A stretch of 64,000 bases of DNA from Planococcus ruber. GTDB taxonomy: Bacteria; Bacillota; Bacilli; Bacillales_A; Planococcaceae. Within the stretch, counting starts at the first letter, position 1. Every line of letters starts with the position of its first letter. Shown here one piece after another: positions 49,042 through 58,312 of this stretch. The stretch spans positions 827,395-891,394 of the forward strand of contig NZ_JALHAG010000001.1 of assembly GCF_022819085.1 (NCBI RefSeq), written 5' to 3'. The notes beneath the pieces were generated by a model, which was given only the letters and a program-made list of their open reading frames with translations, was not told the origin of the DNA and did not search any database. The translations under genes and the position numbers were made by a program.

Positions 49042-50535
49042 ATGGAAAAAACCATCGAACGCATCAAAGCCATTCAATTGCAGGACCGAGTTATTGACGC
49101 CGACCTCGCAGCTTCATGGATCCAGGACGGCATGACACTCGGATTAAGTGGATTTACACGCGCCGGCGACGCCAAGGCGGTTCCGCTGGCGCTCGTCAGA
49201 CGTGCAGAAACGGAAACTTTTAAAGTGAATATTTTTACCGGCGCTTCTTTAGGTTCGGATATCGACAAATTATTTGCAGAAGCGGGCATCGTCAATAAGC
49301 GTCTGCCGTTCCAGGCAGATGCAACGATGCGCCGAAAAATCAACGAAGGCGACATGCTGTTTGTCGATCACCATCTGTCCCAGACGGCCGAGTGGATTAA
49401 AGCGGGCGTCATTGAGCCCATTGATTTTGCCATCATTGAAGCGCTCGGCATTACAGAAGATGGATTGATTATTCCGACAACGTCTGTCGGCAACTCGGCG
49501 CTGTTCGTGCAATACGCTAAAAACGTCATTGTGGAAATCAATACAGCCCAGCCGGCTTTATTCGAAGGGATTCATGATATTTACGATACCGGCAAGCAAG
49601 GGGAGCGTTCACCGATTCCATTGACGCATGTGAATGACCGGCTCGGCGTTCCGGGAATCCCCGTGGATTTGAATAAAGTGCGGGGCATTATTTTTACGAA
49701 CCAGCCCGATTCGCCTTCAACGATCGCCGAATCAGATGAAGAAACGGAAATGATGGCGGGGCATTTGCTGAACTTTCTTCGCTCGGAAGTTCGCGCAGGG
49801 CGCCTGACAAACAAACTTGCACCGCTGCAATCTGGCATCGGAACAGTGGCGAATGCTGTTCTTCACGGCCTGATCGATTCGGAGTTTGAAGATTTGGAAG
49901 TTTATTCGGAAGTGCTGCAGGATGCGGTATTTGAGTTGATGGATGCCGGGAAAGTCCGTTTCGCTTCCAGCTCGTCCATCACCTTGTCTGAAGAAAAGAT
50001 GAAACAGGTATTTTCAAATTTTGAAAAATACCGGGAGAAATTAATTTTGCGGCCGCAGGAGATTTCCAATCATCCTGAAATCATTCGCCGCCTCGGACTC
50101 ATCTCCATCAACACGGCATTGGAATTCGATATTTACGGCAACGTCAACTCGACCCATGTGTCCGGCACGAAAATGATGAACGGCATCGGCGGTTCCGGAG
50201 ACTTTGCCCGAAATGCGCGGCTGTCCATCTTCGTAACGAAATCGATTGCGAAAGGCGGAAGGATTTCCAGTGTGGTGCCTTTTGCCACGCACATCGACCA
50301 TACGGAGCATGATGTGGACATCGTAGTGACGGAGCAGGGCTACGCGGATCTTCGCGGACTCGCACCGCGCGAACGTTCGAAGTTGATCATCGAAAATTGT
50401 GTGCATCCAACGTACAAAGAAAAAATGCTTGAATACTACAGAGAAGCACTGGAACGCGGGGGACAAACTCCGCATGTTTTGGAAAAGGCCTTCTCCTGGC
50501 ATGCAAAATTAGCTCAGACCGGCACAATGCTTTAG
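49042..50535 (+). CDS. Acetyl-CoA hydrolase / succinyl-CoA:acetate CoA-transferase 1
   Basis: Class I CoA-transferase of 497 aa of the acetyl-CoA hydrolase/transferase (Cat1, AarC-like) family, which moves CoA between succinate, acetate, propionate or similar acids. The catalytic Glu lies in LEVYSEVLQDAVFELMDAG, the oxyanion loop is QSGIGTVANAVLHGL, and GSGDFARNARLSIF and VTEQGYADLRGLAPRER mark the C-terminal half. I prefer ATG 49042 (AAAGGTGA upstream) to GTG 49033. A terminator follows, then a LytTR regulator and a second copy. Confidence 0.9.
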   Translation: MEKTIERIKAIQLQDRVIDADLAASWIQDGMTLGLSGFTRAGDAKAVPLALVRRAETETFKVNIFTGASLGSDIDKLFAEAGIVNKRLPFQADATMRRKINEGDMLFVDHHLSQTAEWIKAGVIEPIDFAIIEALGITEDGLIIPTTSVGNSALFVQYAKNVIVEINTAQPALFEGIHDIYDTGKQGERSPIPLTHVNDRLGVPGIPVDLNKVRGIIFTNQPDSPSTIAESDEETEMMAGHLLNFLRSEVRAGRLTNKLAPLQSGIGTVANAVLHGLIDSEFEDLEVYSEVLQDAVFELMDAGKVRFASSSSITLSEEKMKQVFSNFEKYREKLILRPQEISNHPEIIRRLGLISINTALEFDIYGNVNSTHVSGTKMMNGIGGSGDFARNARLSIFVTKSIAKGGRISSVVPFATHIDHTEHDVDIVVTEQGYADLRGLAPRERSKLIIENCVHPTYKEKMLEYYREALERGGQTPHVLEKAFSWHAKLAQTGTML

Positions 50536-50545
50536 AAGTTACATC

Positions 50546-50576
50546 AACAGCTGCCCTATTATGGGCGGCTGTTTTC
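50546..50576 (+). terminator. Terminator of CoA-transferase 1
   Basis: AACAGCTGCCC / GGGCGGCTGTT stem (one G-T pair) then TTTTC. Confidence 0.75.
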
Positions 50577-50648
50577 ACTTATAGTGATAGTCAGGAGCCA
50601 GAACGGTATCATTAAGAAATATTAGGAAAGAAAGGCAGGGGCCGTCTT

Positions 50649-51293
50649 ATGGAATGGTTTACGCAAAGTTCGTTGCTTGATGTTATGGGAGAATTGTTCT
50701 CTGATGAAGTATCGATTGTTGTCACCAATACGAAGGAATATATCTACTACCGGCCGAGCAAAAGAATCGATTTGAAAATTCGTCCCGGGGACCCGATAAA
50801 AGAAGGCAGCATGGCGCATATGGCCTTAACCACTAACCAAAAATCTTCTGAATTCGTCGATCGGGATGTGTTCGGGGTGCCTTATCATGGAATGGCAGTG
50901 CCTTTTGAAAAAGAAGGCGTACTGGGAGGCTGCGTAATTGCCATTTATCCGGCGTTCACCGAAGGGAAATCAGTTGTGACCGTAAAAACTTCCGACGGCT
51001 GGAAGCCCATCCCTTTTGCGCAAGTGGCTTATCTGGAAGTGAAGGACCGGAAAACCCATGTCTATGCAGCTGAACTATCCGGCACCAATAAAAATACATT
51101 GCAGGAATTTGAATTTTTATTGCCGCGGGATCGGTTCATCCGGTGCCACCGCTCGTTTATCGTCAATGTTCACCATATAAAAGAAATTTATCCAGATACC
51201 CATTCGACTTTTGTGCTGGCGATGAACAACGGAGACCGGATTCCCGTCAGCCAATCCTACTCAAGTTATTTTAGGAAAATGCTGGGATTTTAG
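50649..51293 (+). CDS. LytTR-domain transcription regulator with N-terminal sensor
   Basis: Regulator of 214 aa. The C-terminal LytTR DNA-binding domain (about 105-214) has FAQVAYLEVKDRKTHVYAA, PRDRFIRCHRSFIVNVHHIKEI and GDRIPVSQSYSSYFRKML. The N-terminal about 95 residues (VMGELFSDEVSIVVTNTKEYIYYRPS, then VPYHGMAVPFEKEGVLGGCVIAIYP) read as a PAS/GAF-like sensor in place of a receiver domain, so it may sense a small molecule directly. Its position between two CoA-transferase genes suggests it regulates them. GAAAGAAAGGCAGGGG lies before the ATG. Confidence 0.85.
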   Translation: MEWFTQSSLLDVMGELFSDEVSIVVTNTKEYIYYRPSKRIDLKIRPGDPIKEGSMAHMALTTNQKSSEFVDRDVFGVPYHGMAVPFEKEGVLGGCVIAIYPAFTEGKSVVTVKTSDGWKPIPFAQVAYLEVKDRKTHVYAAELSGTNKNTLQEFEFLLPRDRFIRCHRSFIVNVHHIKEIYPDTHSTFVLAMNNGDRIPVSQSYSSYFRKMLGF

Positions 51294-51426
51294 AAAATAC
51301 TGCTTGAGCCATTGGAATTTCTGTCTCACTCGTTCTTCTCACTCTTTTAACCGGCAAAACACATTTTGGACACATTTTAAGATAAAGTTATCTAATAATT
51401 AAAAAACTAGACCCTATTAGATTGAA

Positions 51427-51438
51427 TGCGGTTTTTGA
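51427..51438 (+). promoter_or_regulatory. Shared element TGCGGTTTTTGA upstream of CoA-transferase 2
   Basis: Identical to 48827-48838 upstream of CoA-transferase 1. A possible binding site for the LytTR protein encoded between the two. Confidence 0.4.
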
Positions 51439-51452
51439 CTGAGCGCACGCTC

Positions 51453-51467
51453 ATGAAAACGCTTTAT
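51453..51467 (+). promoter_or_regulatory. cre-like site before CoA-transferase 2
   Basis: ATGAAAACGCTTTAT matches the catabolite-responsive consensus WTGNAANCGNWNNCW except at one position. Carbon catabolite control of acetate or propionate metabolism would fit. Confidence 0.5.
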
Positions 51468-51519
51468 CTTGTGAATATATGCTGTTTTAGTGACTAAAAT
51501 CGGAAAGAGAGTGATCGAT

Positions 51520-53034
51520 ATGAAGAACAAACTTGCACGCATCAAGGCTGTAGAATTGCAGCAGCGCATCGTGACACCGGAAGAGGCGGCTTCATGGATC
51601 AAAGACGGAATGACATTGGGGCTTAGCGGATTTACGCGTGCTGGCGACGTGAAAGCGGTTCCTTTTGCATTGGTGAAACGGACTGACACAGAAAAATTTA
51701 AAGTGAACATCTTTACAGGTGCGTCGCTTGGATCAGATATCGACCGCGTCTTCGCTGAAGCGGACATCGTCAACAAGCGTCTGCCGTTCCAGGCAGAGCC
51801 GGCAATGCGCAAAAAAATCAATGAAGGCGACATGCTGTTTGTCGACCATCACTTGTCCCACACTGCTGAATGGGTCAGATCCGGAGTGACAGAACCGATT
51901 GACTTTGCAATTGTCGAAGCCTTATCCATAACGGCAGACGGCATGATTATCCCGACGACTTCTGTCGGAAACTCTGCTGTTTTTGCCAAACACGCACAAA
52001 ACATCATCGTGGAAATTAACATGGCGCAGCCTGAATTGTTTGAAGGGCTTCATGATATTTACGACACCGGCAAACAAGGCGAGCGGTCACCGATTCCGTT
52101 GACGACAGTCGATCAGCGTATTGGAACAATCGGCATACCCGTCGATATGGAAAAAGTGAGAGGAATTGTCTTCACGGAACAATTGGATTCGCCTTCCACC
52201 ATTGTAGCGCCTGATGCGGAAACAAAAATCATGGCCGACCACCTGCTGGAATTCTTCCGTTCTGAAATTCGCGCCGGGCGGTTGACCGAATCGTTGGCGC
52301 CGCTCCAGTCGGGCATCGGATCAGTCGCGAATGCGGTACTCCACGGCATGCTGGATTCGGAGTTTGAGGGACTCGAAGTCTATTCGGAAGTGCTGCAGGA
52401 CGCGGTCTTCGATTTGATCGACGCGGGCAAAGTGGAATTCGCTTCTTGCTGTTCCATCACGCTTTCAGATGAAAAGATGAAACAGGTCTACAGCGAGTTC
52501 GAGAATTACCGCAATAAAATCGTCATGCGCCCGCAGGAGATTTCCAACCATCCGGAAGTGATCCGCCGCCTCGGATTAATTTCCATCAATACGGCGCTGG
52601 AATTCGATATTTACGGCAACGTCAACTCGACGCATGTATGCGGAACGAAAATGATGAATGGCATCGGCGGTTCCGGCGATTTTGCCCGCAATGCCCGCCT
52701 GGCCATCTTTGTGACGAAATCCATTGCCAAAGGCGGCAATATTTCAAGCATCGTGCCTTTCGCTTCTCATATTGACCACACCGAACATGATGTGGACATC
52801 GTTGTAACCGAACAAGGCTACGCAGATCTTCGCGGCCTTGCACCTCGTGAGCGTGTCGAAGTGATCATCGAAAACTGCGTACACCCTACGTACCGGGCAG
52901 CGCTGCGTGAATATTACGAAGAGGCATTGACACGTGGCGGGCAAACGCCGCATGTCCTGGAGAAAGCTTTCTCATGGCATGCGAATTTCGCAAATCACGG
53001 CTCGATGCTTCCGAAAAAAGAACAATTTGTATAA
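51520..53034 (+). CDS. Acetyl-CoA hydrolase / succinyl-CoA:acetate CoA-transferase 2
   Basis: Paralogue (504 aa) of the enzyme at 49 kb, sharing most of its sequence. It has catalytic Glu in LEVYSEVLQDAVFDLIDAG, loop QSGIGSVANAVLHGM, and GSGDFARNARLAIF with VTEQGYADLRGLAPRER. Differences such as EFASCCSIT versus RFASSSSIT lie close to the active site and might alter substrate choice. ATG 51520 has GAAAGAGAGTG upstream; the open frame extends to 51490. A shared upstream element and a cre-like site precede it. A terminator follows. Confidence 0.9.
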   Translation: MKNKLARIKAVELQQRIVTPEEAASWIKDGMTLGLSGFTRAGDVKAVPFALVKRTDTEKFKVNIFTGASLGSDIDRVFAEADIVNKRLPFQAEPAMRKKINEGDMLFVDHHLSHTAEWVRSGVTEPIDFAIVEALSITADGMIIPTTSVGNSAVFAKHAQNIIVEINMAQPELFEGLHDIYDTGKQGERSPIPLTTVDQRIGTIGIPVDMEKVRGIVFTEQLDSPSTIVAPDAETKIMADHLLEFFRSEIRAGRLTESLAPLQSGIGSVANAVLHGMLDSEFEGLEVYSEVLQDAVFDLIDAGKVEFASCCSITLSDEKMKQVYSEFENYRNKIVMRPQEISNHPEVIRRLGLISINTALEFDIYGNVNSTHVCGTKMMNGIGGSGDFARNARLAIFVTKSIAKGGNISSIVPFASHIDHTEHDVDIVVTEQGYADLRGLAPRERVEVIIENCVHPTYRAALREYYEEALTRGGQTPHVLEKAFSWHANFANHGSMLPKKEQFV

Positions 53035-53042
53035 ATAGATAA

Positions 53043-53075
53043 AACCAGCTGATTAAGCATCAGCTGGTTCTTTTA
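53043..53075. terminator. Bidirectional terminator
   Basis: AACCAGCTGAT / ATCAGCTGGTT stem with CTTTT on plus and a T-run on minus; it serves CoA-transferase 2 and the VOC gene. Confidence 0.85.
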
Positions 53076-53543
53076 TTTATTGGCGTACATTTCTGAAGTG
53101 TTTCTAGTGTAAAGTTCAATGATGTTGCCGAAAGGGTCCTCGGTGTACACCAGGAAATGCGGTTTGCCTTTCGTTGTTTGCCAGATTTTGCTGCGCTGTT
53201 TGCCGCCATGCTGGACAATGCGTTCGATCGATTCCACTAAATTATCGACAATCAGGCAAATGTGGAAAAATCCTTTATGAAGCGGAGGGGTTTCATCGTT
53301 GAAAGCGGGCTGCTGGAATTCGAATAATTCGATGCCGATCCCGTTATGTGACATCAAATGCGCATTCCGCATCTTTTGGATATCGGTTCCCTGCAAGTCC
53401 TGCGTCATGTTTTCTTCATCTGCTTCAACCGCTTCAAAGTCAAATGGCCCGGCGAGTGTGTAAAAGCCGAAGACTTTGCTGTACCAATCGATGGCTTGGT
53501 CAAGATCCGGCACCGCTAAGCCGATATGCGTGATTTCACCCAT
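53073..53543 (-). CDS. VOC family (glyoxalase-like) protein
   Basis: Metalloenzyme-fold protein of 156 aa with two beta-alpha-beta-beta-beta modules. It has ITHIGLAVPDLDQAIDWYSKVFGF at the start (metal His), IGIELFEFQQP (metal Glu), HKGFFHICLIVDNL (second His) and the closing YTEDPFGNIIELY (final Glu). All four ligand positions are present. Substrates in this family range from methylglyoxal-glutathione to aromatics, so function is open. ATG 53543 has AAAGGAGGT upstream. Confidence 0.85.
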   Translation of the reverse strand: MGEITHIGLAVPDLDQAIDWYSKVFGFYTLAGPFDFEAVEADEENMTQDLQGTDIQKMRNAHLMSHNGIGIELFEFQQPAFNDETPPLHKGFFHICLIVDNLVESIERIVQHGGKQRSKIWQTTKGKPHFLVYTEDPFGNIIELYTRNTSEMYANK

Positions 53544-53635
53544 AAACAGACCTCCTTTACCGGATTCTTTACCCGGAAATGGCAAGGGCTACACAGTCTT
53601 AAAGACAGATTTTTCTGTGTAAACAAAAATGGTTG

Positions 53636-53664
53636 TTGTCAAGCCGGATTTTTAGTATTATAAT
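53636..53664 (+). promoter_or_regulatory. sigA promoter of rlmN
   Basis: TTGTCA (53636-53641), 17-base spacer, TATAAT (53659-53664), about 30 bases before the start. Confidence 0.75.
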
Positions 53665-53700
53665 AAGCAATTGTGAAATTCTGAAATGAGGGTTCTAATA

Positions 53701-54771
53701 ATGAAAAATTCCATCTATGGTATGACGATTGATCAGCTAAAAGAATGGTTTTTAGAAAATGGACAAAAGAAGTACCGTGCTGAACAAGTATGGGACTGGT
53801 TATATATTAAACGCGTGACTGAATTTTCCCAGATGAACAATCTGAGCAAAGAAGTCATTGAATTGCTGGAAAACAATTTTGCGATCCGTACCCTTGAAGA
53901 AGCGGTAAAACAGGAATCGGCAGATGGCACGATCAAATTCCTTTTCCGTCTGCAGGATGGCAACTTGATCGAAACCGTATTGATGCGCTTTAAATACGGA
54001 AACTCGGTCTGTGTAACGACGCAAGTTGGCTGCAACATCGGCTGCAGTTTCTGTGCCAGCGGACTTTTGAAAAAGAGCCGCGATTTAAACGCGGGTGAAA
54101 TCGTTGAGCAGATCATGCAAGTGCAAGCTCACTTTGACGCTCAGAAAAAAGATGAACGCGTAAGCCACATCGTGGTTATGGGTATCGGCGAACCGTTCGA
54201 CAACTACACGAACTTGATGGGCTTCTTGAACGTCGTCAACTCTCAAAAAGGATTGGCTATCGGCGCCCGCCACATTACGGTATCGACAAGCGGCATCGTA
54301 CCGAAAATCTACGATTATGCGGATGAAGGCTTGCAGGTGAATTTGGCGATTTCCATCCATGCGCCGAACAACGAATTGCGTTCACGCATCATGAAGATCA
54401 ACAAAGCGTATCCGATCGAGAAATTGATGGCGGCCATCGATTATTACTTGGAAAAATCAAACCGCCGCATCACATTCGAATATATTTTATTGCGCGACGT
54501 GAACGACCATGTCGAAGAAGCGAATCAATTGGCGAAGTTGCTTGAAGACAAGCGCCACTTGTCATACGTCAACTTGATCCCGTACAACTCGGTCAGCGAA
54601 CACGATCAGTATCAGCAAAGCACGCCGGAAGCCATCAGTGCATTCTACGATGCATTGAAGAAAAAAGGCATCAACTGCGGCGTTCGCCAAGAACAAGGCG
54701 CCGACATCGATGCAGCTTGCGGGCAATTGCGCAGCAAACAGATCAAAAAAGAAAAAACAGCCGCTGTTTAA
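53701..54771 (+). CDS. rlmN: RlmN: 23S rRNA A2503-C2 methyltransferase (radical SAM)
   Basis: Radical-SAM enzyme of 356 aa that methylates A2503 of 23S rRNA (and tRNA A37 in some species). The iron-sulfur motif CNIGCSFC is present, with [32 protein letters not shown] and the second catalytic region [17 protein letters not shown], where Cys is the mechanistic acceptor. The start [14 protein letters not shown] and length fit RlmN; the Cfr resistance enzyme is a close relative, but nothing here suggests mobile acquisition. GAGGG precedes ATG 53701. Confidence 0.9.
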   Translation: MKNSIYGMTIDQLKEWFLENGQKKYRAEQVWDWLYIKRVTEFSQMNNLSKEVIELLENNFAIRTLEEAVKQESADGTIKFLFRLQDGNLIETVLMRFKYGNSVCVTTQVGCNIGCSFCASGLLKKSRDLNAGEIVEQIMQVQAHFDAQKKDERVSHIVVMGIGEPFDNYTNLMGFLNVVNSQKGLAIGARHITVSTSGIVPKIYDYADEGLQVNLAISIHAPNNELRSRIMKINKAYPIEKLMAAIDYYLEKSNRRITFEYILLRDVNDHVEEANQLAKLLEDKRHLSYVNLIPYNSVSEHDQYQQSTPEAISAFYDALKKKGINCGVRQEQGADIDAACGQLRSKQIKKEKTAAV

Positions 54772-54780
54772 GCGCTGGAG

Positions 54781-54816
54781 AAAAGGGCATTCCGTATCCG
54801 GGATGCCCTTTTTTGT
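54781..54816 (+). terminator. Terminator of rlmN
   Basis: AAAAGGGCAT...ATGCCCTTTT stem followed by TTG. Confidence 0.8.
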
Positions 54817-54857
54817 TTGCTTAAAATTGCTGAATGAAAATAGCCTTGCTGTGAACA

Positions 54858-54891
54858 AATAAAAAACCCTCCGCAAGATTTTGCGAAGGGT
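54858..54891 (-). terminator. Terminator of the sugar ABC operon
   Basis: ACCCTCCGCAA / TTGCGAAGGGT stem with one mismatch, T6 on the minus strand. Confidence 0.75.
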
Positions 54892-54906
54892 CTTTTGCCG
54901 TTGCAT

Positions 54907-55821
54907 TTATTTGCCTCCGGACTGGAGATTGATGCCTTGGATAAAGTATTTCTGGAAGAAGAAAAACAAAAGAATGACCGGAAGGAGCACGAGAAGCGAT
55001 CCTGCCATCAAGTAATTCCACTGGGTATCCAATTGTCCCTTAAACACGGCAAGTCCAAGCTGTAAAGTATACAGGTTTTCATCGTTCAAGTAGAGAAGCG
55101 GACCAAGGAAATCGTTCCAAGCGCCGTTAAACGAGAAAATGGCTACAGTGGCAAGCGCCGGCTTCGTTAGCGGAAGGCCGATTTTCCACCAAATGTAGAA
55201 GTGGCTGGCACCTTCCATTTTTGCCGCTTCGATCAGTTCAGTTGGAATCGTCATATAGAACTGGCGCAGCAGGAAGATGTAAAATGCGCTTCCGAAAAAG
55301 TGCGGAACGATGAGCGGATAGTACGTATTGACCCAGCCCAATTTAGAAAATAAAACGTATTGCGGGATCAACGTAACAAATCCAGGAATCATCATCGTCG
55401 ACAGCACAATCGCAAACCACACGTTTTTACCCCGGAATGGAATTTTCGCAAATCCGTAAGCGATAAAAGAATTCGCGAGTACGCTGCCGATCACGACTAA
55501 CGTGGTGATGGTCAAGGTGTTGATCGTATAAGTCGTGAACGGCGCAACTTGCCAAGTTCGGATGTAATTTCCCCATTCCCAGGATTCCGGGAAGAAAGAA
55601 GGCGGATAGGACATGACTTCCGCCATCGTCTTAAGGGAAGTGGCGAACATCCACCAGAGCGGCGACAGAATCAGCAGACTGCCTGCAGCGAGCAAAACGA
55701 AATTGAATACGCGCCACATATTGTTGCGGTTTCCGCGATGCTGAAAAAATCCGGTTTTTGAAATCGTCTGCAATTTCTCCGGTTCGTCGAGATAAGCTGT
55801 TTTTTCTTCCGGCTTGTCCAT
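54907..55821 (-). CDS. Carbohydrate ABC transporter permease (MalG type)
   Basis: Permease of 304 aa with six membrane helices. The N-terminal cytoplasmic tail of about 35 residues is followed by FVLLAAGSLLILSPLWWMF. The EAA loop is TELIEAAKMEGASHFY. It ends QKYFIQGINLQSGGK, a typical MalG-family end. Its ATG directly follows the stop of the MalF-type gene (no gap), with GGGGAGG upstream, so the two are coupled. With the binding protein and the divergent ATPase it makes a full importer, substrate unknown. Confidence 0.9.
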   Translation of the reverse strand: MDKPEEKTAYLDEPEKLQTISKTGFFQHRGNRNNMWRVFNFVLLAAGSLLILSPLWWMFATSLKTMAEVMSYPPSFFPESWEWGNYIRTWQVAPFTTYTINTLTITTLVVIGSVLANSFIAYGFAKIPFRGKNVWFAIVLSTMMIPGFVTLIPQYVLFSKLGWVNTYYPLIVPHFFGSAFYIFLLRQFYMTIPTELIEAAKMEGASHFYIWWKIGLPLTKPALATVAIFSFNGAWNDFLGPLLYLNDENLYTLQLGLAVFKGQLDTQWNYLMAGSLLVLLPVILLFFFFQKYFIQGINLQSGGK

Positions 55822-56712
55822 TTACTTATCCTCCCCTTCATAATGCACCCAGCGGGGAGCAAGTTTCAGGTTGATGACGGTCAGGATGAATACGATGACG
55901 AACAGGATCCACGACATCGCCATGGCGTATCCCATATCGAAATTTTCGAATGCCTGGTTCCACATATACAAATTGTAGAACAGGAGGGAATTGGCAGGGC
56001 CGCCTTCGCCATTCCCCGACATGATGTACGCTTCCTGGAAAATTTGGAAGCCGCCGATCAGGCTTGTCACGACGTCAAAGAAAATGACGGGCGTGATCAT
56101 GGGAATGGTGATGTGGATGAATTGCCGCCACCGGCTCGCGCCGTCAATTTCTGCTGCTTCGTACAAGGATTTCGAAACACCTTGCATGCTCGCGAGATAG
56201 AGGAGCATCGAACCGCCGACGCTCCATAATTTCATCAAGATCAAAGATGGTTTTGTCCAATCGGGATCAAAAAGCCAGTTCGGCCCGTCGATGCCGACCC
56301 AGCCCAAAACGAGGTTGACCATCCCGGTTCCGGGTTCAAGAAGCTGCATCCATAAAAGGTAGACGCCGACCCCGGACAGAATTGCCGGCAAGTAGTACAA
56401 GGTCCGAAAGAAACGGATGCCTGGTACATCCTGATTCAGAAGCGCTGAAAGAAAAATGGCGCCTAAAGTTGTTAAAGGGACCGAAAGCAGTACGTAGTAC
56501 AGCGTATTCCATAAAGAAGTCCGAAAAAGACCATCTTCCACGATAAGCGTTTGGTAGTTTTCAACTCCGATGAATTCCATCTGTGATGTTATATTGTAGT
56601 CTGTGAAACTTCCCGCAAACGAAAACAATAGCGGCCCGGCGGTAAAACCGATAAAACCGATAATGAACGGCAGAATGAAGATATAGCCGTAGATGCTTTC
56701 TTTGCGCCTCAT
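55822..56712 (-). CDS. Carbohydrate ABC transporter permease (MalF type)
   Basis: Permease of 296 aa (from ATG 56712; AGAGGA upstream) or 303 aa (from TTG 56733; AGGAGG upstream, so this is a real alternative). It begins RRKESIYGYIFILPFIIGF, has six membrane helices and an EAA loop KSLYEAAEIDGASRWRQF, and ends INLKLAPRWVHYEGEDK. It lies 16 to 37 bases after the binding-protein gene in the same operon. Confidence 0.88.
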   Translation of the reverse strand: MRRKESIYGYIFILPFIIGFIGFTAGPLLFSFAGSFTDYNITSQMEFIGVENYQTLIVEDGLFRTSLWNTLYYVLLSVPLTTLGAIFLSALLNQDVPGIRFFRTLYYLPAILSGVGVYLLWMQLLEPGTGMVNLVLGWVGIDGPNWLFDPDWTKPSLILMKLWSVGGSMLLYLASMQGVSKSLYEAAEIDGASRWRQFIHITIPMITPVIFFDVVTSLIGGFQIFQEAYIMSGNGEGGPANSLLFYNLYMWNQAFENFDMGYAMAMSWILFVIVFILTVINLKLAPRWVHYEGEDK

Positions 56713-56749
56713 GGACAATCCTCTTTTCCCCAAAGGACTTCCTCCTCGC

Positions 56750-58072
56750 TTATTGATTTTTTTCGATCAATGCTTCCACATCAGACTGGGCTTTCGCAAG
56801 CGCCTCTTCGGCAGTTTTTGAGCCAAGGAAGAATTCATCAACCTGCGGATTGATGTAGTTGAAATAGCTTGGAGCTGCCACTGGAGCCGGCGTCAGCAAC
56901 GTATCTTCCATGCTGTCGACTGCCATTTGGTAAACCATCTGGCCCTGTTCCGTCAATTCGTCAGATTCGGCAGCTGCTTCAGCCGCTTCAATATTCGCTA
57001 CGTTGTCAAAGTTTTTAACCGCCCAATATTCCTGTGATTCTGCACCGGTCAAGTATTCGATAAATTTCCAAGCAGCTTCCGGATCGCTAGAACCTTTCGG
57101 AATTTCTGCTACAAACCCGCCGCCCCAGCTTGTGTGGCCATTGCCTTCTTCGTATTCAGGCAACTGGACGACTCCGAAATTCAAATCTTCCGCATAGTCG
57201 CGGATCTGCGTATAGAAAGTCGGCTGCTGGACAATCATCGCCAAGTCGCCGCTGAAGAATGGATTTCCTTGCTGGCTGTCGATTTGCGCCTGGAATGAGT
57301 TGACGACATCTTCGCCGATACGGTCTTTCCAGGATTTTAGCCAATTGAGGACTTCTACATTCTTTTCAGTGTTGATGTTGACAGTATCCGTATTGTGGTC
57401 CGGCCCGAAATAGTTTTCGCCATTTGCGTTCAGGAGCCACACATCGTAGCCCACGCCCCATAATGGATAAAAGCCGAGACGATCGTAGCTATTGCCGTTT
57501 TTGACATCCAATTTTGCTGCATATTCTTCAAGCTCAGCCCATGTTTCAGGCGGATCTTCCGGGTCCAGCCCTACTTCTTCGAAGGCGTCTTTGTTATAGA
57601 AAAGGACGCGTGTATCGGTATTGAAAGGAATTCCGTATGAATCGCCTTCATGAAGGGTCGCATTCCAAAGTTCCGGATAGAATTTTTCAGAGAAGCTGTC
57701 ATCGTAGAATTCCGATAGATTCATTGCCTGTTGTTCTTTTCCGCGAAGGGCGGTGGCATTGATATCGTTTATGACGACATCCGGCGGATTCCCGGCAGCG
57801 ATTGCCGCTAATTCCTTCGTCCAGATATCTCCCCACGGACTATAAGTATGCTTTACTTCAATTTCATCTTGGGAAGCGTTAAAATCTTCAACAATCTTGT
57901 CAACGACTGGGCGGCGGATTTCGGAACCCCAGAATGTCCAAAAATCGACTACAATTTTGCCGTCTTCATTAACCGATTCTTTGTCATTGTTGCTGGTCTG
58001 GAAGCCGGCACAGCCGCTCAGGATCAAACCAAGCCCGATAAGGGTGATAAGCAATGTCTTCATGTTTTTCAT
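56750..58072 (-). CDS. Extracellular sugar-binding lipoprotein
   Basis: Solute-binding lipoprotein of 440 aa. Its signal peptide ends in lipobox LSGC (Cys 21), so it is tethered to the outer membrane face after lipidation. The mature part has the family 1 binding fold: VDFWTFWGSEIRRPVVDKIVEDFN, WTKELAAIAAGNPPDVV, YGIPFNTDTRVLFYNKDAFEEVGLDPEDPPETW and AWKFIEYLTG. A GFVAEIPKGSSDPE stretch is common in sugar-binding proteins. AAGGAGTGG precedes the ATG. It is first of a three-gene operon. Confidence 0.92.
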   Translation of the reverse strand: MKNMKTLLITLIGLGLILSGCAGFQTSNNDKESVNEDGKIVVDFWTFWGSEIRRPVVDKIVEDFNASQDEIEVKHTYSPWGDIWTKELAAIAAGNPPDVVINDINATALRGKEQQAMNLSEFYDDSFSEKFYPELWNATLHEGDSYGIPFNTDTRVLFYNKDAFEEVGLDPEDPPETWAELEEYAAKLDVKNGNSYDRLGFYPLWGVGYDVWLLNANGENYFGPDHNTDTVNINTEKNVEVLNWLKSWKDRIGEDVVNSFQAQIDSQQGNPFFSGDLAMIVQQPTFYTQIRDYAEDLNFGVVQLPEYEEGNGHTSWGGGFVAEIPKGSSDPEAAWKFIEYLTGAESQEYWAVKNFDNVANIEAAEAAAESDELTEQGQMVYQMAVDSMEDTLLTPAPVAAPSYFNYINPQVDEFFLGSKTAEEALAKAQSDVEALIEKNQ

Positions 58073-58258
58073 TCGATTCCACTCCTTCGAGTTTATAAGT
58101 TATGTACGTTTTATTGAAAATTGCTTTGATTGTCGAAGTAATTAAAGAAATTCGACGCCGTTAATTGAAATTTGAGCCTCCTTTCAATCGGAAAGAGCAT
58201 AAATGCTCCTTCTTCAGGGTAAGTATATAACAAGTTCTTCTGCTTTTCTATGTTGAAT

Positions 58259-58286
58259 TTGCAATAGACAGAAAACTATATACAAT
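58259..58286 (+). promoter_or_regulatory. Promoter of the sugar ATPase gene
   Basis: TTGCAA (58259-58264), 16-base spacer, TACAAT (58281-58286). Confidence 0.5.
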
Positions 58287-58312
58287 TAAAGAAAAAGAAA
58301 TGGGGAATTTAA

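Noticed and set aside
53701-54771. Possible Cfr resistance methyltransferase
   Set aside because: Start, length and context fit housekeeping RlmN; no mobile element or resistance genes adjoin it.
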